Shown in pieces: positions 24,870 to 35,149 of a stretch of 64,000 nucleotides of DNA. This stretch comes from Sphingobium cloacae (GTDB lineage: Bacteria > Pseudomonadota > Alphaproteobacteria > Sphingomonadales > Sphingomonadaceae). The stretch lies in assembly GCF_002355855.1 (NCBI RefSeq), contig NZ_AP017655.1, positions 3,599,001-3,663,000 on the forward strand, in the 5' to 3' direction. The position numbers and the translations under genes are program-made. Below the pieces are notes generated by a model. That model was not told where the DNA came from. It did not search any database and saw only the letters and a list, made by a program, of their open reading frames with translations. How positions within the stretch are numbered: position 1 is the stretch's first letter; every line of letters starts with the position of its first letter.

Positions 24870-26263
24870 TCCTGCGTTCGCAATTCGGGGAAGCGATGTT
24901 TCGTCTTGTCCCATGCCAGCGGTCGGCCGGTCAGCGAGCGCACATAATGGAAGATGGCGCGACGGGCCGCCAATATGGCGATCATGTTCGCTATGACTAT
25001 GCGCGGGATGGCAGCTGCTCCATGCCGCCAGCCATAGCTATGCCCGGCAAATAGAGCCCGCAGAAGCGCGCGCCAGATCATCAGTCCGGCGTTCAGGAGC
25101 AGCAATGTCCTGATGCTTTCGGGATAGGGCGGCAGTGCATGGGGCAGGAAAAATCCGATGACCAGTAAAGCGCCCCACAGCAGCAAGGAGAGATAGGCCG
25201 CGAACAGCACGAGCGCGGCCAGCGCCGCCCGGCGATCACGGAAGCGCATCCAGCATTCGATCGCGCCGCCGCGCCAGCCCAGCCGGTCCCAGCCTGCCAG
25301 GGATATGCCGATGATCCAGCGCGCCTTCTGCCTGATGGCCGCATCCAGTGTATCGGGAAAATATTCGCGCGTTGCGACCAGCCGACCCTCCTCGTCGCGC
25401 ATTCGGACGAAGATTCCGCGCCCGCCCATCTCGCCGATGCGTAACCCGGCTTCATAATCTTCCGTCAGAGAGGTGGGATCGAACGGGCCCTCGCGCCTTT
25501 CGTCCGTCAGGCGGCCGAGCGCTTGCCGGTCGAAGGCGCAAGCCACCCCGGCGGAGGGAATGGCGGCGCCCAATGCTTCCCGCATGGTCAGGAACTTGGA
25601 ATGACTTTCCGCAAATTCATCGCAATAATGGTTGGTGACGGCCCGAGCCAGCCATCCGCCTTGGCCCGGCAACGGCAGCACCGGTAGTTGGACAAGGGCG
25701 AAGCGGTCTATCATGAAGTCGAACAGGCGGATTTCATCGCAATGGACCACATCTTCCGCATCGTGGAGCAGAACGGCCTTGAACGCCGAACCGCTTTCCT
25801 TTTCCTCCGCTTCCATCGCGCGCCACAGCAGGTTGAGACAATCGGCCTTGGTGGTAGGGCCGGGGTGGGAATTGACCGCCAGAACCACGCGGGATTCCAA
25901 AGCCGCGATGCCGCTCACCGCTTCGATCGTCGCCCGATCATTGGGATAGGCGCCGACGAATATCCTGTAATCGGCGTCCTTCCAGCGATGCAGGGCATTC
26001 CTGATCATCGGGCCGATCACTTCCGACTCGTCCCATGCGGGCACGAAGACTGCGATCCTTCCCGGCTTCGAAGACGGCGGCAAGGTGGCCGTCGTCATGC
26101 GGGGATGGCGCGAATAAATGGTGAATTTGCGCCAGATGCGGCGGCACAGGAACAGTAGATCCAGGAGCAGATCGTCGATACCGCCCAAGAAAAGTCCTGC
26201 CACCGCGAAAAGAAGAATTTCGCGATGAGCGATCGCCAGAAAGGCGACCAACGCTTCCCCCAA
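24866..26263 (-). CDS. Membrane glycosyltransferase family 2, NfrB-like
   Basis: A 465-residue protein with one or two N-terminal helices, a GT-A domain (IAVFVPAWDESEVIGPMI; acidic site LLHDAEDVVH; SLTEDYEAGLRI; RQKARWIIGISLAGWDRLGW, like the QxxRW motif) and three or four C-terminal helices. This architecture matches NfrB of E. coli and related inner-membrane synthases that export a surface glycan. No c-di-GMP-binding segment is obvious. The only start that keeps the first helix is TTG at 26263, with GGCAGG upstream; the first ATG is 55 codons later. Confidence 0.82.
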   Translation of the reverse strand: MGEALVAFLAIAHREILLFAVAGLFLGGIDDLLLDLLFLCRRIWRKFTIYSRHPRMTTATLPPSSKPGRIAVFVPAWDESEVIGPMIRNALHRWKDADYRIFVGAYPNDRATIEAVSGIAALESRVVLAVNSHPGPTTKADCLNLLWRAMEAEEKESGSAFKAVLLHDAEDVVHCDEIRLFDFMIDRFALVQLPVLPLPGQGGWLARAVTNHYCDEFAESHSKFLTMREALGAAIPSAGVACAFDRQALGRLTDERREGPFDPTSLTEDYEAGLRIGEMGGRGIFVRMRDEEGRLVATREYFPDTLDAAIRQKARWIIGISLAGWDRLGWRGGAIECWMRFRDRRAALAALVLFAAYLSLLLWGALLVIGFFLPHALPPYPESIRTLLLLNAGLMIWRALLRALFAGHSYGWRHGAAAIPRIVIANMIAILAARRAIFHYVRSLTGRPLAWDKTKHRFPELRTQE

Positions 26264-26556
26264 AATACCTGCCCCCTGCCGTTATGGGAAAGGATGATGC
26301 CATGGCGATGATCGTTTTCCAAGGGTGGGATTGGAGAGTTTGCAGGATTTTTCAGTATGTTCGGATGAGTCGGACACCAAGGTTGCATGGCGCGCCATGC
26401 GCGGTGAACGGGTTCATTGGCGCGTCAGGCCGCGCCGCATATGGGATGGACGGATTCACGGTGAGGGACATAATAAGATAAGCTCTTTGCCGGCAGACCG
26501 CTCGCTGGTTGCCATGAGCCACCTGAAATACGCCATGTGATGCGAAGGAGGGGCTG

Positions 26557-26736
26557 ATGAATATGGAGGTGGATGTCAATTATCTGCTGCATCGCCAGCA
26601 GATTTCCTTGATTCACGCGGAAAAGAGCCGATCCGTGGCTGGCAGGACGGCTTATGAAGATCTGGCTCGGGGCTATGGCGAGCGCGTGGAGGCTTACCGG
26701 CAGGAAAATTCCCGCATCATCGCTCTCGTGCATTAG
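26557..26736 (+). CDS. Small conserved-type hypothetical protein (59 aa)
   Basis: A 59-codon frame with a very good ribosome site (GAAGGAGGGG) 5 bases before the ATG. The product is charged and helical (VDVNYLLHRQQISLIHAEKS; AYEDLARGYGERVEAYR) without membrane segments. No family recognised. It is placed back-to-front with the iron permease remnant. Confidence 0.6.
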   Translation: MNMEVDVNYLLHRQQISLIHAEKSRSVAGRTAYEDLARGYGERVEAYRQENSRIIALVH

Positions 26737-26742
26737 ACTCGG

Positions 26743-27140
26743 TCAGCGCCGCGCGATCAATCTTTCGAGAGCGTGGCGGTGCCTTTCATCGCCGCCGCAT
26801 TCTCTTTCCAGCACGATCTTCACCTGTTCGAGTTCCGCTTCCGTGAGGTGCTCGATTCCGATGAAATCGTTGCGCGCCGCTTCGACGGCGCGAATTAGTT
26901 CGTCGAGCTTGGCCTGGATGGCCGATCCATCCCGGTTCTGGACGTTCTGTATCAGGAACACCATCACGAAGGTGACGATGTCGTGCCGGTATTGATGACC
27001 AACTGCCATGTATCGGAATAATGGAAAAGGGGACCGGACAAGACCCACAGCAGGACGATGGTGATGGAGAGAATGAAGGCTTGCGGTTGTCCCGACCAGC
27101 GGGCGACGTGATGCGACAAGGCTGCGAAAATCCGATCCAT
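26743..27140 (-). pseudogene. Low-affinity iron permease family protein with a one-base frameshift
   Basis: From ATG 27140 the leftward frame reads MDRIFAALSHHVARWSGQP, a membrane helix (FILSITIVLLWVLSGPLFHY) and WQLVINTGTT. It then falls out of frame. The next frame continues VTFVMVFLIQNVQNRD and AIQAKLDELIRAVEAARN, exactly the order of the family. Total length is 398 bp, one short of 133 codons; one missing base near 26979-26980 explains it. Either a real lesion or a sequencing/assembly error. The intact protein would be 132 aa. Confidence 0.8.
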
Positions 27141-27212
27141 CCTGTTTTTGCTCCTGCAATCTTCCCGGGTTTGTTTAGGCTTGGTTCAGCGACATGTCGT
27201 CATCCATCCGGG

Positions 27213-27539
27213 ATGACGAGTTCGATCTTCAACCGTGCCGCTCTGACGCTGGTCATCCCGGCACTGCTCTCTTCCTGCGCGGCGGTTTCGCCTGAGTCGC
27301 GGTTGCGGAACCGTCTGATGGAAGCTGGGCTTTCCCCTCGCACGGCGGCATGCATGGCGGGCAGGATGGTGGACAGGCTGAGCCTGGCTCAACTTCGCAA
27401 GTTGCAATCGCTTGCCTCGCTTCGCAACGCGGACATGGGGGAAGTCACGATCGATCGCTTTCTTCGCAAGATCAGGGCGTTGGAAGATCCGGAAATTTTT
27501 ATCGTCACCAGCAAGGCGGCAATCTCCTGCACCCTATGA
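27213..27539 (+). CDS. Small lipoprotein, unknown function
   Basis: A 108-residue protein starting MTSSIFNRAALTLVIPALLS with a lipobox-like SSC before AAVSPE, so a lipid-anchored envelope protein is likely. The mature part is helical (LRNRLMEAGLSPRTAACMAG; MVDRLSLAQLRKLQSLASL). I believe similar proteins are common in sphingomonads but know no function. ATG 27213 was chosen because it gives the signal peptide. Confidence 0.72.
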   Translation: MTSSIFNRAALTLVIPALLSSCAAVSPESRLRNRLMEAGLSPRTAACMAGRMVDRLSLAQLRKLQSLASLRNADMGEVTIDRFLRKIRALEDPEIFIVTSKAAISCTL

Positions 27540-27675
27540 CGACATCATAAGATACGGCTCCAAGCATTTTCGTTTTGCAATTTTGCAAAGTGATTTTGCG
27601 GAATTGGCTGGCCAGGCGGAAACAGCTGTGCTTTAGCCCCGACCGACAGTTTACGGCAAAAGGACGGCTGGACCG

Positions 27676-28875
27676 ATGAACATCCATGAATATCAGGCGA
27701 AAGAGCTGCTGGCGAAATATGGCGCGCCAATCGCCGCGGGCTATGCCGCGTTTTCGGTAGAGGAAGCCGTCGAAGCCGCGAAGAAGCTGCCCGGACCGCT
27801 CTATGTCGTGAAGTCGCAGATTCATGCGGGCGGTCGCGGCAAGGGCAAGTTCAAGGAACTCGGCCCCGATGCAAAGGGCGGCGTCCGCCTGGCCTTCAAT
27901 CTCGACGAAGTGAAGGCGCATGCCACCGACATGCTCGGCAACACGCTGGTCACCGTGCAGACGGGTGAAGCGGGCAAGCAGGTCAACCGCCTCTACATCA
28001 CCGATGGCGCGGACATCGCGAAGGAATTCTATCTTGCCCTGCTGGTGGATCGCGCGACGGGCCGCGTGGCTTTCGTCGTGTCGACCGAAGGCGGCATGGA
28101 TATCGAGGAAGTGGCTCATTCGACGCCTGAGAAAATCCACACCTTCGCCGTCGATCCGGCCACCGGCTTCATGCCGCACCATGGTCGCGCCGTCGCCGCC
28201 GCGCTGGAACTGACGGGCGATCAGGCGAAGCAGGCTGCGAAGGTGGCTTCGTCGCTCTATGCGGCGTTCCTCGACACTGACGCCTCGCAGATCGAAATCA
28301 ATCCGCTGGCGGTGACCGAGCAGGGCAACCTTCTCGTCCTCGACGCCAAGGTGGGCTTCGACAGCAATGCCATGTTCCGTCACAAGGATATTGCCGAACT
28401 GCGCGACCTGACCGAGGAAGATCCGGCGGAAGTCGAAGCGTCCGAATATGACCTCGCCTATATCAAGCTGGACGGCAATATCGGCTGCATGGTGAACGGG
28501 GCTGGCCTTGCCATGGCGACGATGGACATCATCAAGCTGAATGGGGAATTCCCCGCCAACTTCCTGGACGTCGGCGGCGGCGCTTCCAAGGAGAAGGTGA
28601 CGGCGGCCTTCAAGATCATTCTGAAGGACCCGGCCGTGAAGGGCATCCTCGTCAATATCTTCGGCGGCATCATGCGCTGCGACATCATTGCGGAAGGCAT
28701 CGTCGCGGCCGCCAAGGACGTGAACCTGTCGGTTCCGCTGGTCGTTCGCCTGGAAGGCACCAACGTCCAGCAGGGCAAGGACATATTGGCCCAGTCCGGC
28801 CTGGCCATCGTTCCGGCGGACGATCTGGGCGACGCGGCGAAGAAGATCGTGGCGGAAGTGAGGAAAGCGGCCTGA
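27676..28875 (+). CDS. sucC: Succinate-CoA ligase (ADP-forming), beta subunit
   Basis: A 399-residue protein with the start [20 protein letters not shown], an ATP-grasp domain ([20 protein letters not shown]) and the C-terminal CoA-ligase domain ([36 protein letters not shown]). It joins SucD to make ATP from succinyl-CoA in the TCA cycle. sucD does not follow; the next genes are etfBA, so the two subunits are encoded apart. Confidence 0.97.
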   Translation: MNIHEYQAKELLAKYGAPIAAGYAAFSVEEAVEAAKKLPGPLYVVKSQIHAGGRGKGKFKELGPDAKGGVRLAFNLDEVKAHATDMLGNTLVTVQTGEAGKQVNRLYITDGADIAKEFYLALLVDRATGRVAFVVSTEGGMDIEEVAHSTPEKIHTFAVDPATGFMPHHGRAVAAALELTGDQAKQAAKVASSLYAAFLDTDASQIEINPLAVTEQGNLLVLDAKVGFDSNAMFRHKDIAELRDLTEEDPAEVEASEYDLAYIKLDGNIGCMVNGAGLAMATMDIIKLNGEFPANFLDVGGGASKEKVTAAFKIILKDPAVKGILVNIFGGIMRCDIIAEGIVAAAKDVNLSVPLVVRLEGTNVQQGKDILAQSGLAIVPADDLGDAAKKIVAEVRKAA

Positions 28876-28903
28876 TCCCCAAGGCCTCTTGAACGGAACG
28901 ATG

Positions 28904-28949
28904 GGACGCGGAGAGGAGACTCCCCGCGTCCTTGTCCGCGTTTGCGGAC
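28904..28949 (+). terminator. Tandem hairpins between sucC and etfB
   Basis: GGACGCGG-GAG pairs with CTC-CCGCGTCC (28904-28931), and a second perfect stem GTCCGC-GTTT-GCGGAC follows at 28934-28949. No T-tract follows, so these are more likely an attenuator or mRNA-stability element than a full terminator. Confidence 0.45.
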
Positions 28950-28977
28950 TATCGCGTGACAATGGAAGGATGTTGCA

Positions 28978-29727
28978 ATGAAGATCCTTGTGCCCGTGAA
29001 GCGGGTGATCGATTATAATGTGAAGCCCCGCGTGAAGGCGGATGGGACGGGGGTTGACCTGGCGAACGTCAAGATGTCGATGAACCCGTTCGACGAGATT
29101 GCGGTCGAAGAGGCGATCCGTCTGAAGGAAAAGGGGGTCGCGACCGAAGTCGTGGCGGTTTCCATCGGCGTTGCAAAGGCGCAGGAGACGCTGCGCACGG
29201 CGCTGGCGATGGGGGCTGACCGGGCGATCCTGATCGAGGCCGAGGGCGATGTGGAGCCGCTGGGCGTGGCGAAGCTGCTGGCGAAGGTTCAGGAAGAGGA
29301 AGGCGCTGGCCTCATCATCCTGGGCAAGCAGGCGATCGACGACGATAGCAACCAGACGGGCCAGATGCTGGCCGCGCTCCTGAATCTGCCGCAGGGCACC
29401 TTCGCGAGCAAGGTGGAGGTCGAGGGAGACAAGGTGAACGTCACCCGCGAGGTCGATGGCGGCCTGGAGACCGTGAAGCTCAACGTGCCCGCGATCATCA
29501 CGACGGACCTGCGTTTGAACGAACCGCGTTATGCCTCCCTGCCCAACATCATGAAGGCGAAGAGCAAGCCGCTGGCGACGAAGACGCCCGCCGATTACGG
29601 CGTGGACGTGTCGCCGCGTTTGGAGACGCTCGCCGTCAACGAACCGCCCAAGCGCTCGGCCGGGATCAAGGTGGCCGATGTCGATGAACTGGTGGCGAAA
29701 CTGAAAGCTCTGGGAGTTGCCGCATGA
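28978..29727 (+). CDS. etfB: Electron transfer flavoprotein, beta subunit
   Basis: A 249-residue protein with the family start [20 protein letters not shown] and the segment AAKLG-like AMP-binding region; the conserved [16 protein letters not shown] is clear. With EtfA it carries electrons from acyl-CoA dehydrogenases (such as the one in the valine operon) to ETF-ubiquinone oxidoreductase. It overlaps etfA by 4 bp. Confidence 0.96.
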   Translation: MKILVPVKRVIDYNVKPRVKADGTGVDLANVKMSMNPFDEIAVEEAIRLKEKGVATEVVAVSIGVAKAQETLRTALAMGADRAILIEAEGDVEPLGVAKLLAKVQEEEGAGLIILGKQAIDDDSNQTGQMLAALLNLPQGTFASKVEVEGDKVNVTREVDGGLETVKLNVPAIITTDLRLNEPRYASLPNIMKAKSKPLATKTPADYGVDVSPRLETLAVNEPPKRSAGIKVADVDELVAKLKALGVAA

Positions 29728-30653
29728 AGACGCTTGTCTGGGTTGAACATGAAGGCGGTGCGGTCAAGGACGCGACGCTTTCGGCCGTCACCGCCGCCGC
29801 GAAACTGGGCGAGGTGCATCTGCTGGTCGCGGGGCAGGGCGTCGATGGCGTCGCCGCCGACGCCGCGAAGATCGCGGGCGTGGGCAAGGTGCATGTCGCC
29901 GACGATGCCGCCTTCGGCCATGCGCTGCCGGAGAATGTGGCGCCGCTGATCGTGGAACTGATGGGCCATCATGACGCCTTCGTCGCGCCCGCCACGTCCA
30001 ACGGCAAGAACATCGCGCCGCGTGTCGCCGCGCTGCTCGACGTGATGCAGGTCAGCGACATCCTCTCCGTGGAGAGCGAAGACACGTTCACGCGCCCCAT
30101 CTATGCGGGCAACGCCATCGCGACGGTCAAGAGCAAGGACGCGAAGAAGGTCATCACCGTGCGCGGCACCGCGTTCGAGAAGGCGGAACGGACGGGCGGC
30201 AGCGGAACCGTGGAAGCGGTGTCCTCGACCGGGGACAAGGGGCTGTCGAGCTTCGTGGGCGCGGAGATCGCGAAGTCCGAGCGTCCCGAACTCACCAGTG
30301 CGAAGGTGATCGTGTCGGGCGGCCGGGCGCTCAAGGATGGCGAGACGTTCGAGGCGACCATCTTCCCGCTGGCCGACAAGCTGGGCGCGGCGGTGGGCGC
30401 GAGCCGGGCTGCGGTGGACGCGGGTTATGTGCCCAACGACTATCAGGTCGGCCAGACCGGCAAGATCGTCGCTCCCGAAGTCTATGTCGCGATCGGGATT
30501 TCCGGCGCGATCCAGCACCTCGCCGGCATGAAGGACTCCAAGACGATCATCGCCATCAACAAGGATGAGGACGCTCCCATCTTCCAGGTGGCCGACATCG
30601 GCCTCGTCGGCGACCTCTTCAAAATCGTACCGGAACTCACGGAAAAGCTCTGA
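29724..30653 (+). CDS. etfA: Electron transfer flavoprotein, alpha subunit
   Basis: A 309-residue protein with the FAD-binding C-terminal signature ([40 protein letters not shown]) and [17 protein letters not shown]. Partner of EtfB and translationally coupled to it. It ends at a bidirectional terminator shared with the leftward glycine-zipper gene. Confidence 0.96.
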   Translation: MKTLVWVEHEGGAVKDATLSAVTAAAKLGEVHLLVAGQGVDGVAADAAKIAGVGKVHVADDAAFGHALPENVAPLIVELMGHHDAFVAPATSNGKNIAPRVAALLDVMQVSDILSVESEDTFTRPIYAGNAIATVKSKDAKKVITVRGTAFEKAERTGGSGTVEAVSSTGDKGLSSFVGAEIAKSERPELTSAKVIVSGGRALKDGETFEATIFPLADKLGAAVGASRAAVDAGYVPNDYQVGQTGKIVAPEVYVAIGISGAIQHLAGMKDSKTIIAINKDEDAPIFQVADIGLVGDLFKIVPELTEKL

Positions 30654-30670
30654 GATTTCGGGCCAGATAG

Positions 30671-30708
30671 AAAAAAGGGGCGCGGTCCGCCGGACCGTGC
30701 CCCTTTTT
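30671..30708. terminator. Bidirectional terminator between etfA and a convergent gene
   Basis: AAAAAAGGGGCGCGGTCCG is the near-perfect reverse complement of CGGACCGTGCCCCTTTTT. This gives a 16-bp-class stem with a T-run on either strand, suited to ending both etfA and the leftward gene. Confidence 0.9.
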
Positions 30709-30713
30709 CCTGC

Positions 30714-31097
30714 TTATTCGCAGCGGATGTCGTTGCGGTCTATTGCGCGGCCCGCCAATGCGCCGCCAGCTCCGCCCAGAATCGTGCCGAGCGTTTTGGA
30801 GCCGCCCGGAGCAATCACATTGCCCAGCACGCCGCCTGCGATGGCACCGACGATGGTGCCGGTGGTGCCATCGTCGCGCTTGCAATAATAGCGGCCATCC
30901 CGATCACGATAGATGGTGTCATTGTCACCCAAATGACGCCGCTGATGGCGTGGACCATCCCGCCGGTCGCCGCGATGGTGGGGACGATCGTAGCCGCCGG
31001 GCCGGTCATAACCGTAACGGCCGCCATAACCATCGGAAGCGCATGCGCCTAATGGCAGCATGGCGATCAGGGCAACGGCGAGAATGGGGGTTCGCAT
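30714..31097 (-). CDS. Glycine-zipper 2TM lipoprotein
   Basis: A 127-residue protein with a lipoprotein signal ([14 protein letters not shown], Cys of the lipobox in LGAC). An Arg/Tyr/Gly/His-rich middle is followed by a glycine-zipper segment ([33 protein letters not shown]). Such proteins sit in the envelope, often under stress control, with no defined biochemical role. It is convergent with etfA. Confidence 0.8.
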   Translation of the reverse strand: MRTPILAVALIAMLPLGACASDGYGGRYGYDRPGGYDRPHHRGDRRDGPRHQRRHLGDNDTIYRDRDGRYYCKRDDGTTGTIVGAIAGGVLGNVIAPGGSKTLGTILGGAGGALAGRAIDRNDIRCE

Positions 31098-31157
31098 ATA
31101 TCATCCTCCTTATGAGCCCTTCACCAACCCTTTGAAACGCAGAAAGTTGCGTGGCCG

Positions 31158-31358
31158 TTAGGATGGAAGAGGCCCGGAAGCAGCGGAAGAAGAGCCAGGT
31201 TCGGAATGAAGGGTCTCTTCGCTGGCCCGTTGCGCCTTGGCCTTCGTTTCATTGTAGCGGGCGGCGAGATCGTTCCGGAATGCCGTCAGCTTGCCTTCGT
31301 CATAAAGCTTTTTGCCGACATAGCCGGCAATGGCGCCAAAGATGAGGGTGCGGATCAT
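31158..31358 (-). CDS. Small hypothetical protein with a membrane-facing N-terminus
   Basis: A 66-residue product, MIRTLIFGAIAGYVGKKLYD followed by a charged helix (AFRNDLAARYNETKAKAQRA) and a Ser/Pro tail. Resembles short YtxH-like or inner-membrane-associated sphingomonad proteins. A GGAATTTTCCC-type leader lies upstream; no clear family. Confidence 0.6.
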   Translation of the reverse strand: MIRTLIFGAIAGYVGKKLYDEGKLTAFRNDLAARYNETKAKAQRASEETLHSEPGSSSAASGPLPS

Positions 31359-31482
31359 GGGAAAATTCCTCGGTCTATGGAAACGGTAAGCCGCACAACG
31401 GACCGCCCCGCACTACAGTTCCGAACAAGGGAGATCGGTACGGCCAGCAGAAGAGGGGAGGCGGCGGACTGCCCGCCTAGCC

Positions 31483-34398
31483 TTACTCCGCGGCTACCGC
31501 CTCCATCCCCAGTAACGGCGCCAGATAGCGCCCGGTGAAGCTGCGGGCGTTCTTCGCCACCTTTTCCGGCGTGCCTTCGGCCACCACTTCGCCGCCCTTG
31601 ACGCCCCCTTCCGGGCCCATGTCGATAATCCAGTCGGCGGTCTTGATGACGTCCAGATTATGTTCGATCACGACCACGCTATTGCCTTGCTCCACCAAGG
31701 CGTGAAGGACTTCAAGCAGCTTGCGGACATCCTCGAAATGCAGGCCTGTGGTGGGCTCGTCCAATATGTAGAGCGTGTTGCCGGTCGCCCGGCGGGACAG
31801 TTCCTTGGCGAGCTTGACGCGCTGGGCTTCGCCGCCCGACAGGGTCGTCGCCTGCTGGCCGACCTTGACATAGCCAAGGCCCACTTCCGCCAGCATCGCC
31901 ATCTTGTCGCGGATCGGAGGGACGGCCTTGAAGAATTCCACCGCATCCTCGACCGTCATGTCGAGCACGTCGGCGATGGACTTTCCCTTGAACTTCACCT
32001 CCAGCGTCTCGCGATTGTAGCGCGCGCCATGGCAGACGTCGCAGGTGACATAGACGTCGGGGAGGAAGTGCATCTCGATCTTGAGCACGCCATCGCCCTG
32101 ACAGGCTTCGCAGCGCCCGCCCTTGACGTTGAAGGAGAAGCGGCCGGGTTTGTAGCCGCGCGCCTGCGCCTCGGGGAGACCGGCGAACCAGTCGCGGATG
32201 TTGGTGAAGGCGCCGGTATAGGTCGCCGGGTTGGAGCGCGGGGTGCGGCCGATGGGCGACTGGTCGATGTCGATCACCTTGTCGCAATTTTCGAGGCCCG
32301 TCACCTTGTCATGCGCGCCCGCCACGATGCGCGCGCCGTTGAGCGCGCGGGCGGATGCGGCGTAGAGCGTGTCGATCGTGAAGCTGGACTTGCCCGATCC
32401 CGACACGCCGGTGATGCAGGTGAAGGTGCCGAGCGGGATCGACGCCGTGACGCCGCGCAGATTGTTGGCGCGGGCATTGTGGACGGTGAGCTTCTTGCCT
32501 GTGCCCTTGCGGCGTTTCGCGGGCACATCGATGCGGCGGGTGCCGTTGAGATAATCCGCGGTCAGGCTGTCCTTGTGGGCGAGAAGCTGGTTGAGGCTGC
32601 CTTGTGCGACAATGCTCCCGCCATGGACGCCTGCACCCGGACCCATGTCGACGATATAGTCCGCGGCGCGGATCGCATCTTCGTCATGCTCCACGACGAT
32701 GACGGTGTTGCCCAGGTCGCGCAGGCGCTTGAGCGTGATGAGCAGGCGGTCATTGTCGCGCTGGTGCAGGCCGATGCTGGGTTCGTCGAGGACGTAGAGC
32801 ACCCCTGAAAGACCGCTGCCGATCTGGCTGGCAAGGCGGATGCGCTGGGACTCGCCGCCCGACAACGTGCCGCTGGTACGGTCGAGATTGAGATAATCGA
32901 GGCCGACATTGTTGAGGAAACCGAGGCGCTCGACGATCTCCTTGAGTATCGCCTTGGCGATCTGGTTCTGCTGATCGTTGAGCTTTTCTGGGAGAGTCGA
33001 GAAGAAAGCGAGCGCGTCCACCACGGAGCGTCGGGTTGAAAGCGATATGTCCTCGCCCGCGATCTTGACCGCGAGCGCTTCGGGCTTGAGGCGTGCGCCA
33101 TCGCACGTCTCGCAGGGCATGGCTGTCTGATATTTGCTGAGTTCCTCGCGCATCCATGCGGATTCGGTCTGGAGCAGGCGGCGGTTGAGGTTGCCGATCA
33201 CGCCTTCGAAGGGCTTTCGGACTTCATAGCTTTTCTTGCCGTCCTGGAAGCGAAGGGTGACAGGCTTGCCCCCGGTGCCGTGGAGGATGATGAGTTTCAC
33301 CTCGCCGGGCAAATCCTGCCAGGGCGTGTCGAGGGAGAAGCCGAATTCCTTCGCCAGGCTGCCGAGCACCTGCATGTAATAGGGGCTGGGCGGATTGGAT
33401 TTGGCCCAGGGAACGACCGCCCCTTTCTTCAGGGAAAGGGCTTCATTGGGGACGACCAGTTCGGGGTCGAATTCCTGCCGTTCGCCCAAGCCGTCGCAAG
33501 CGGGGCAGGCGCCCTGCGGCGCGTTGAAGGAGAAGAGGCGGGGTTCGATTTCGGGGATCGTGAAGCCGCTCACCGGACAGGCGAATTTTTCGGAGAAGAC
33601 GATGCGGTTGGCGGGAATCCCGCTGTTCTTCATCTTGCCGGAGGACTGGGTTTCGTCCTCGCGACCGGGGACGATGCCGTCCGCCAGATCGACATAGGCT
33701 AGGCCATCCGCCAGTTTCAGCGCGGTTTCGAAGCTGTCGGCGAGGCGCGTGGACATGTCGGGCGCGACGGCGAGGCGGTCGACCACGACTTCGATGTCAT
33801 GCTTGTATTTCTTGTCGAGGGCAGGCGCTTCCTCGATCGCGTAGAGTTCGCCGTCGATGCGGACGCGGGTAAAGCCGGCCTTCTGCCATTCCGCCAGTTC
33901 CTTGCGATATTCGCCCTTGCGGCCGCGCACGACCGGGGCGAGCAGGTAGAAGCGCGTGCCTTCAGGCAACTGCATCACGCGGTCGACCATCTGGCTCACC
34001 GTCTGCGCGGCGATGGGCAGGCCGGTCGCGGGCGAATAGGGAATGCCGACACGCGCCCAGAGCAGGCGCATATAGTCGTAGATTTCCGTGACCGTCGCGA
34101 CCGTCGAGCGCGGATTGCGGCTGGTTGTCTTCTGTTCGATGGAGATGGCGGGGGAGAGACCCTCTATATGCTCCACATCGGGCTTCTGCATCATCTCCAG
34201 GAACTGCCGAGCATAGGCGGAGAGCGATTCCACATAGCGCCGCTGACCCTCGGCATAGATGGTGTCGAAGGCGAGGGAGGACTTGCCTGAACCCGACAGG
34301 CCGGTAATGACCACCAGCGCGTCGCGGGGCAGGTCGACATCCACGCCCTTGAGGTTGTGCTCGCGCGCGCCGCGCACGGAAATATGCGTGAGACTCAT
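31483..34398 (-). CDS. uvrA: Excinuclease ABC subunit A
   Basis: A 971-residue protein with two ABC modules. The first Walker A is [14 protein letters not shown] near residue 33 and the second is [14 protein letters not shown] near residue 660. There are zinc-finger cysteine sets in [10 protein letters not shown], and in CEACQGDG followed by [28 protein letters not shown] is the signature motif. It recognises bulky DNA damage and loads UvrB. A perfect alphaproteobacterial LexA box sits just before the start. Divergent from rlpA. Confidence 0.97.
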   Translation of the reverse strand: MSLTHISVRGAREHNLKGVDVDLPRDALVVITGLSGSGKSSLAFDTIYAEGQRRYVESLSAYARQFLEMMQKPDVEHIEGLSPAISIEQKTTSRNPRSTVATVTEIYDYMRLLWARVGIPYSPATGLPIAAQTVSQMVDRVMQLPEGTRFYLLAPVVRGRKGEYRKELAEWQKAGFTRVRIDGELYAIEEAPALDKKYKHDIEVVVDRLAVAPDMSTRLADSFETALKLADGLAYVDLADGIVPGREDETQSSGKMKNSGIPANRIVFSEKFACPVSGFTIPEIEPRLFSFNAPQGACPACDGLGERQEFDPELVVPNEALSLKKGAVVPWAKSNPPSPYYMQVLGSLAKEFGFSLDTPWQDLPGEVKLIILHGTGGKPVTLRFQDGKKSYEVRKPFEGVIGNLNRRLLQTESAWMREELSKYQTAMPCETCDGARLKPEALAVKIAGEDISLSTRRSVVDALAFFSTLPEKLNDQQNQIAKAILKEIVERLGFLNNVGLDYLNLDRTSGTLSGGESQRIRLASQIGSGLSGVLYVLDEPSIGLHQRDNDRLLITLKRLRDLGNTVIVVEHDEDAIRAADYIVDMGPGAGVHGGSIVAQGSLNQLLAHKDSLTADYLNGTRRIDVPAKRRKGTGKKLTVHNARANNLRGVTASIPLGTFTCITGVSGSGKSSFTIDTLYAASARALNGARIVAGAHDKVTGLENCDKVIDIDQSPIGRTPRSNPATYTGAFTNIRDWFAGLPEAQARGYKPGRFSFNVKGGRCEACQGDGVLKIEMHFLPDVYVTCDVCHGARYNRETLEVKFKGKSIADVLDMTVEDAVEFFKAVPPIRDKMAMLAEVGLGYVKVGQQATTLSGGEAQRVKLAKELSRRATGNTLYILDEPTTGLHFEDVRKLLEVLHALVEQGNSVVVIEHNLDVIKTADWIIDMGPEGGVKGGEVVAEGTPEKVAKNARSFTGRYLAPLLGMEAVAAE

Positions 34399-34409
34399 GG
34401 GGGCCGCTT

Positions 34410-34424
34410 GTTCCAGATTTGTTC
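34410..34424. promoter_or_regulatory. LexA (SOS) box upstream of uvrA
   Basis: GTTC (34410-34413), seven bases, then GTTC (34421-34424): an exact GTTC-N7-GTTC site, the alphaproteobacterial LexA consensus. It starts 12 bases before the uvrA ATG, where repressor would block transcription. Confidence 0.85.
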
Positions 34425-34533
34425 TGTTCGGGCAAGTGCGTGTTTCGCATTCGTACGCTTAGATAGGATCGTCGTTGCGAAAGGAAAAGGCGTGGGGTTC
34501 CATACTGCGTCACTCCGCATTAGGGTTCGCGCC

Positions 34534-35106
34534 ATGAGCGGTGGAAAGGCGAAGGGGGTACGAGGTGGCGTGCTGGCGGCGACGGTGCTGCTGGCGGCCT
34601 GTGGCGGGGGCGTGAAATATCGACCGGTGAGCGACGTGCCGGTGAAGATCGGAAAGCCGTACAGCGTGCGTGGCGTGACCTATGTGCCGGCGGCCGATCC
34701 GACCTACGACTATCTGGGTTATGCGAGCTGGTACGGGAGCGAATCGGGTAATCAGACGGCCAATGGCGAACGATTCCGGCCCAAGGCGGTGACCGCTGCG
34801 CACACCACTCTGCCGCTGCCGAGCTATGTCGAGGTGACTTCGCTCGATACGGGGCGCACGATCTTGGTGCGGATAAATGACCGTGGGCCATTTTCCGGAA
34901 GAGGCAGGATTATTGACCTTTCCAAAGGGGCGGCGCAGCAACTGGGTATGCATCTTAAAGGCGTGGCTCCGGTACGGGTCCGCATAGCCAACCCATCGGA
35001 AAAAGACCGGAAAAGGCTGCGCGAAGGCCAGGAGGCGGCGGAAAGACCGCGTGTTCCGGAATCCGTGCTGGCGAAATGGCGGGCCCAATTGGCTGCGGAA
35101 AAATAG
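34534..35106 (+). CDS. rlpA: RlpA-family septal lytic transglycosylase lipoprotein
   Basis: A 190-residue lipoprotein (lipobox LAAC, Cys23) with a double-psi beta-barrel domain: LGYASWYGSESGNQTANGERF, then TLPLPSYVEVTSLDTGR and VRINDRGPFSGRGRIIDLS. The Asp in NDRGPF is the catalytic residue of RlpA. It cuts denuded glycan strands at the septum. The C-terminal SPOR domain of longer homologues is missing; a charged tail replaces it. ATG 34534 gives the signal peptide. Confidence 0.9.
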   Translation: MSGGKAKGVRGGVLAATVLLAACGGGVKYRPVSDVPVKIGKPYSVRGVTYVPAADPTYDYLGYASWYGSESGNQTANGERFRPKAVTAAHTTLPLPSYVEVTSLDTGRTILVRINDRGPFSGRGRIIDLSKGAAQQLGMHLKGVAPVRVRIANPSEKDRKRLREGQEAAERPRVPESVLAKWRAQLAAEK

Positions 35107-35149
35107 GTAAATATAGCTGTCATTATTTCCAAAATGAGACGGAAATCGC

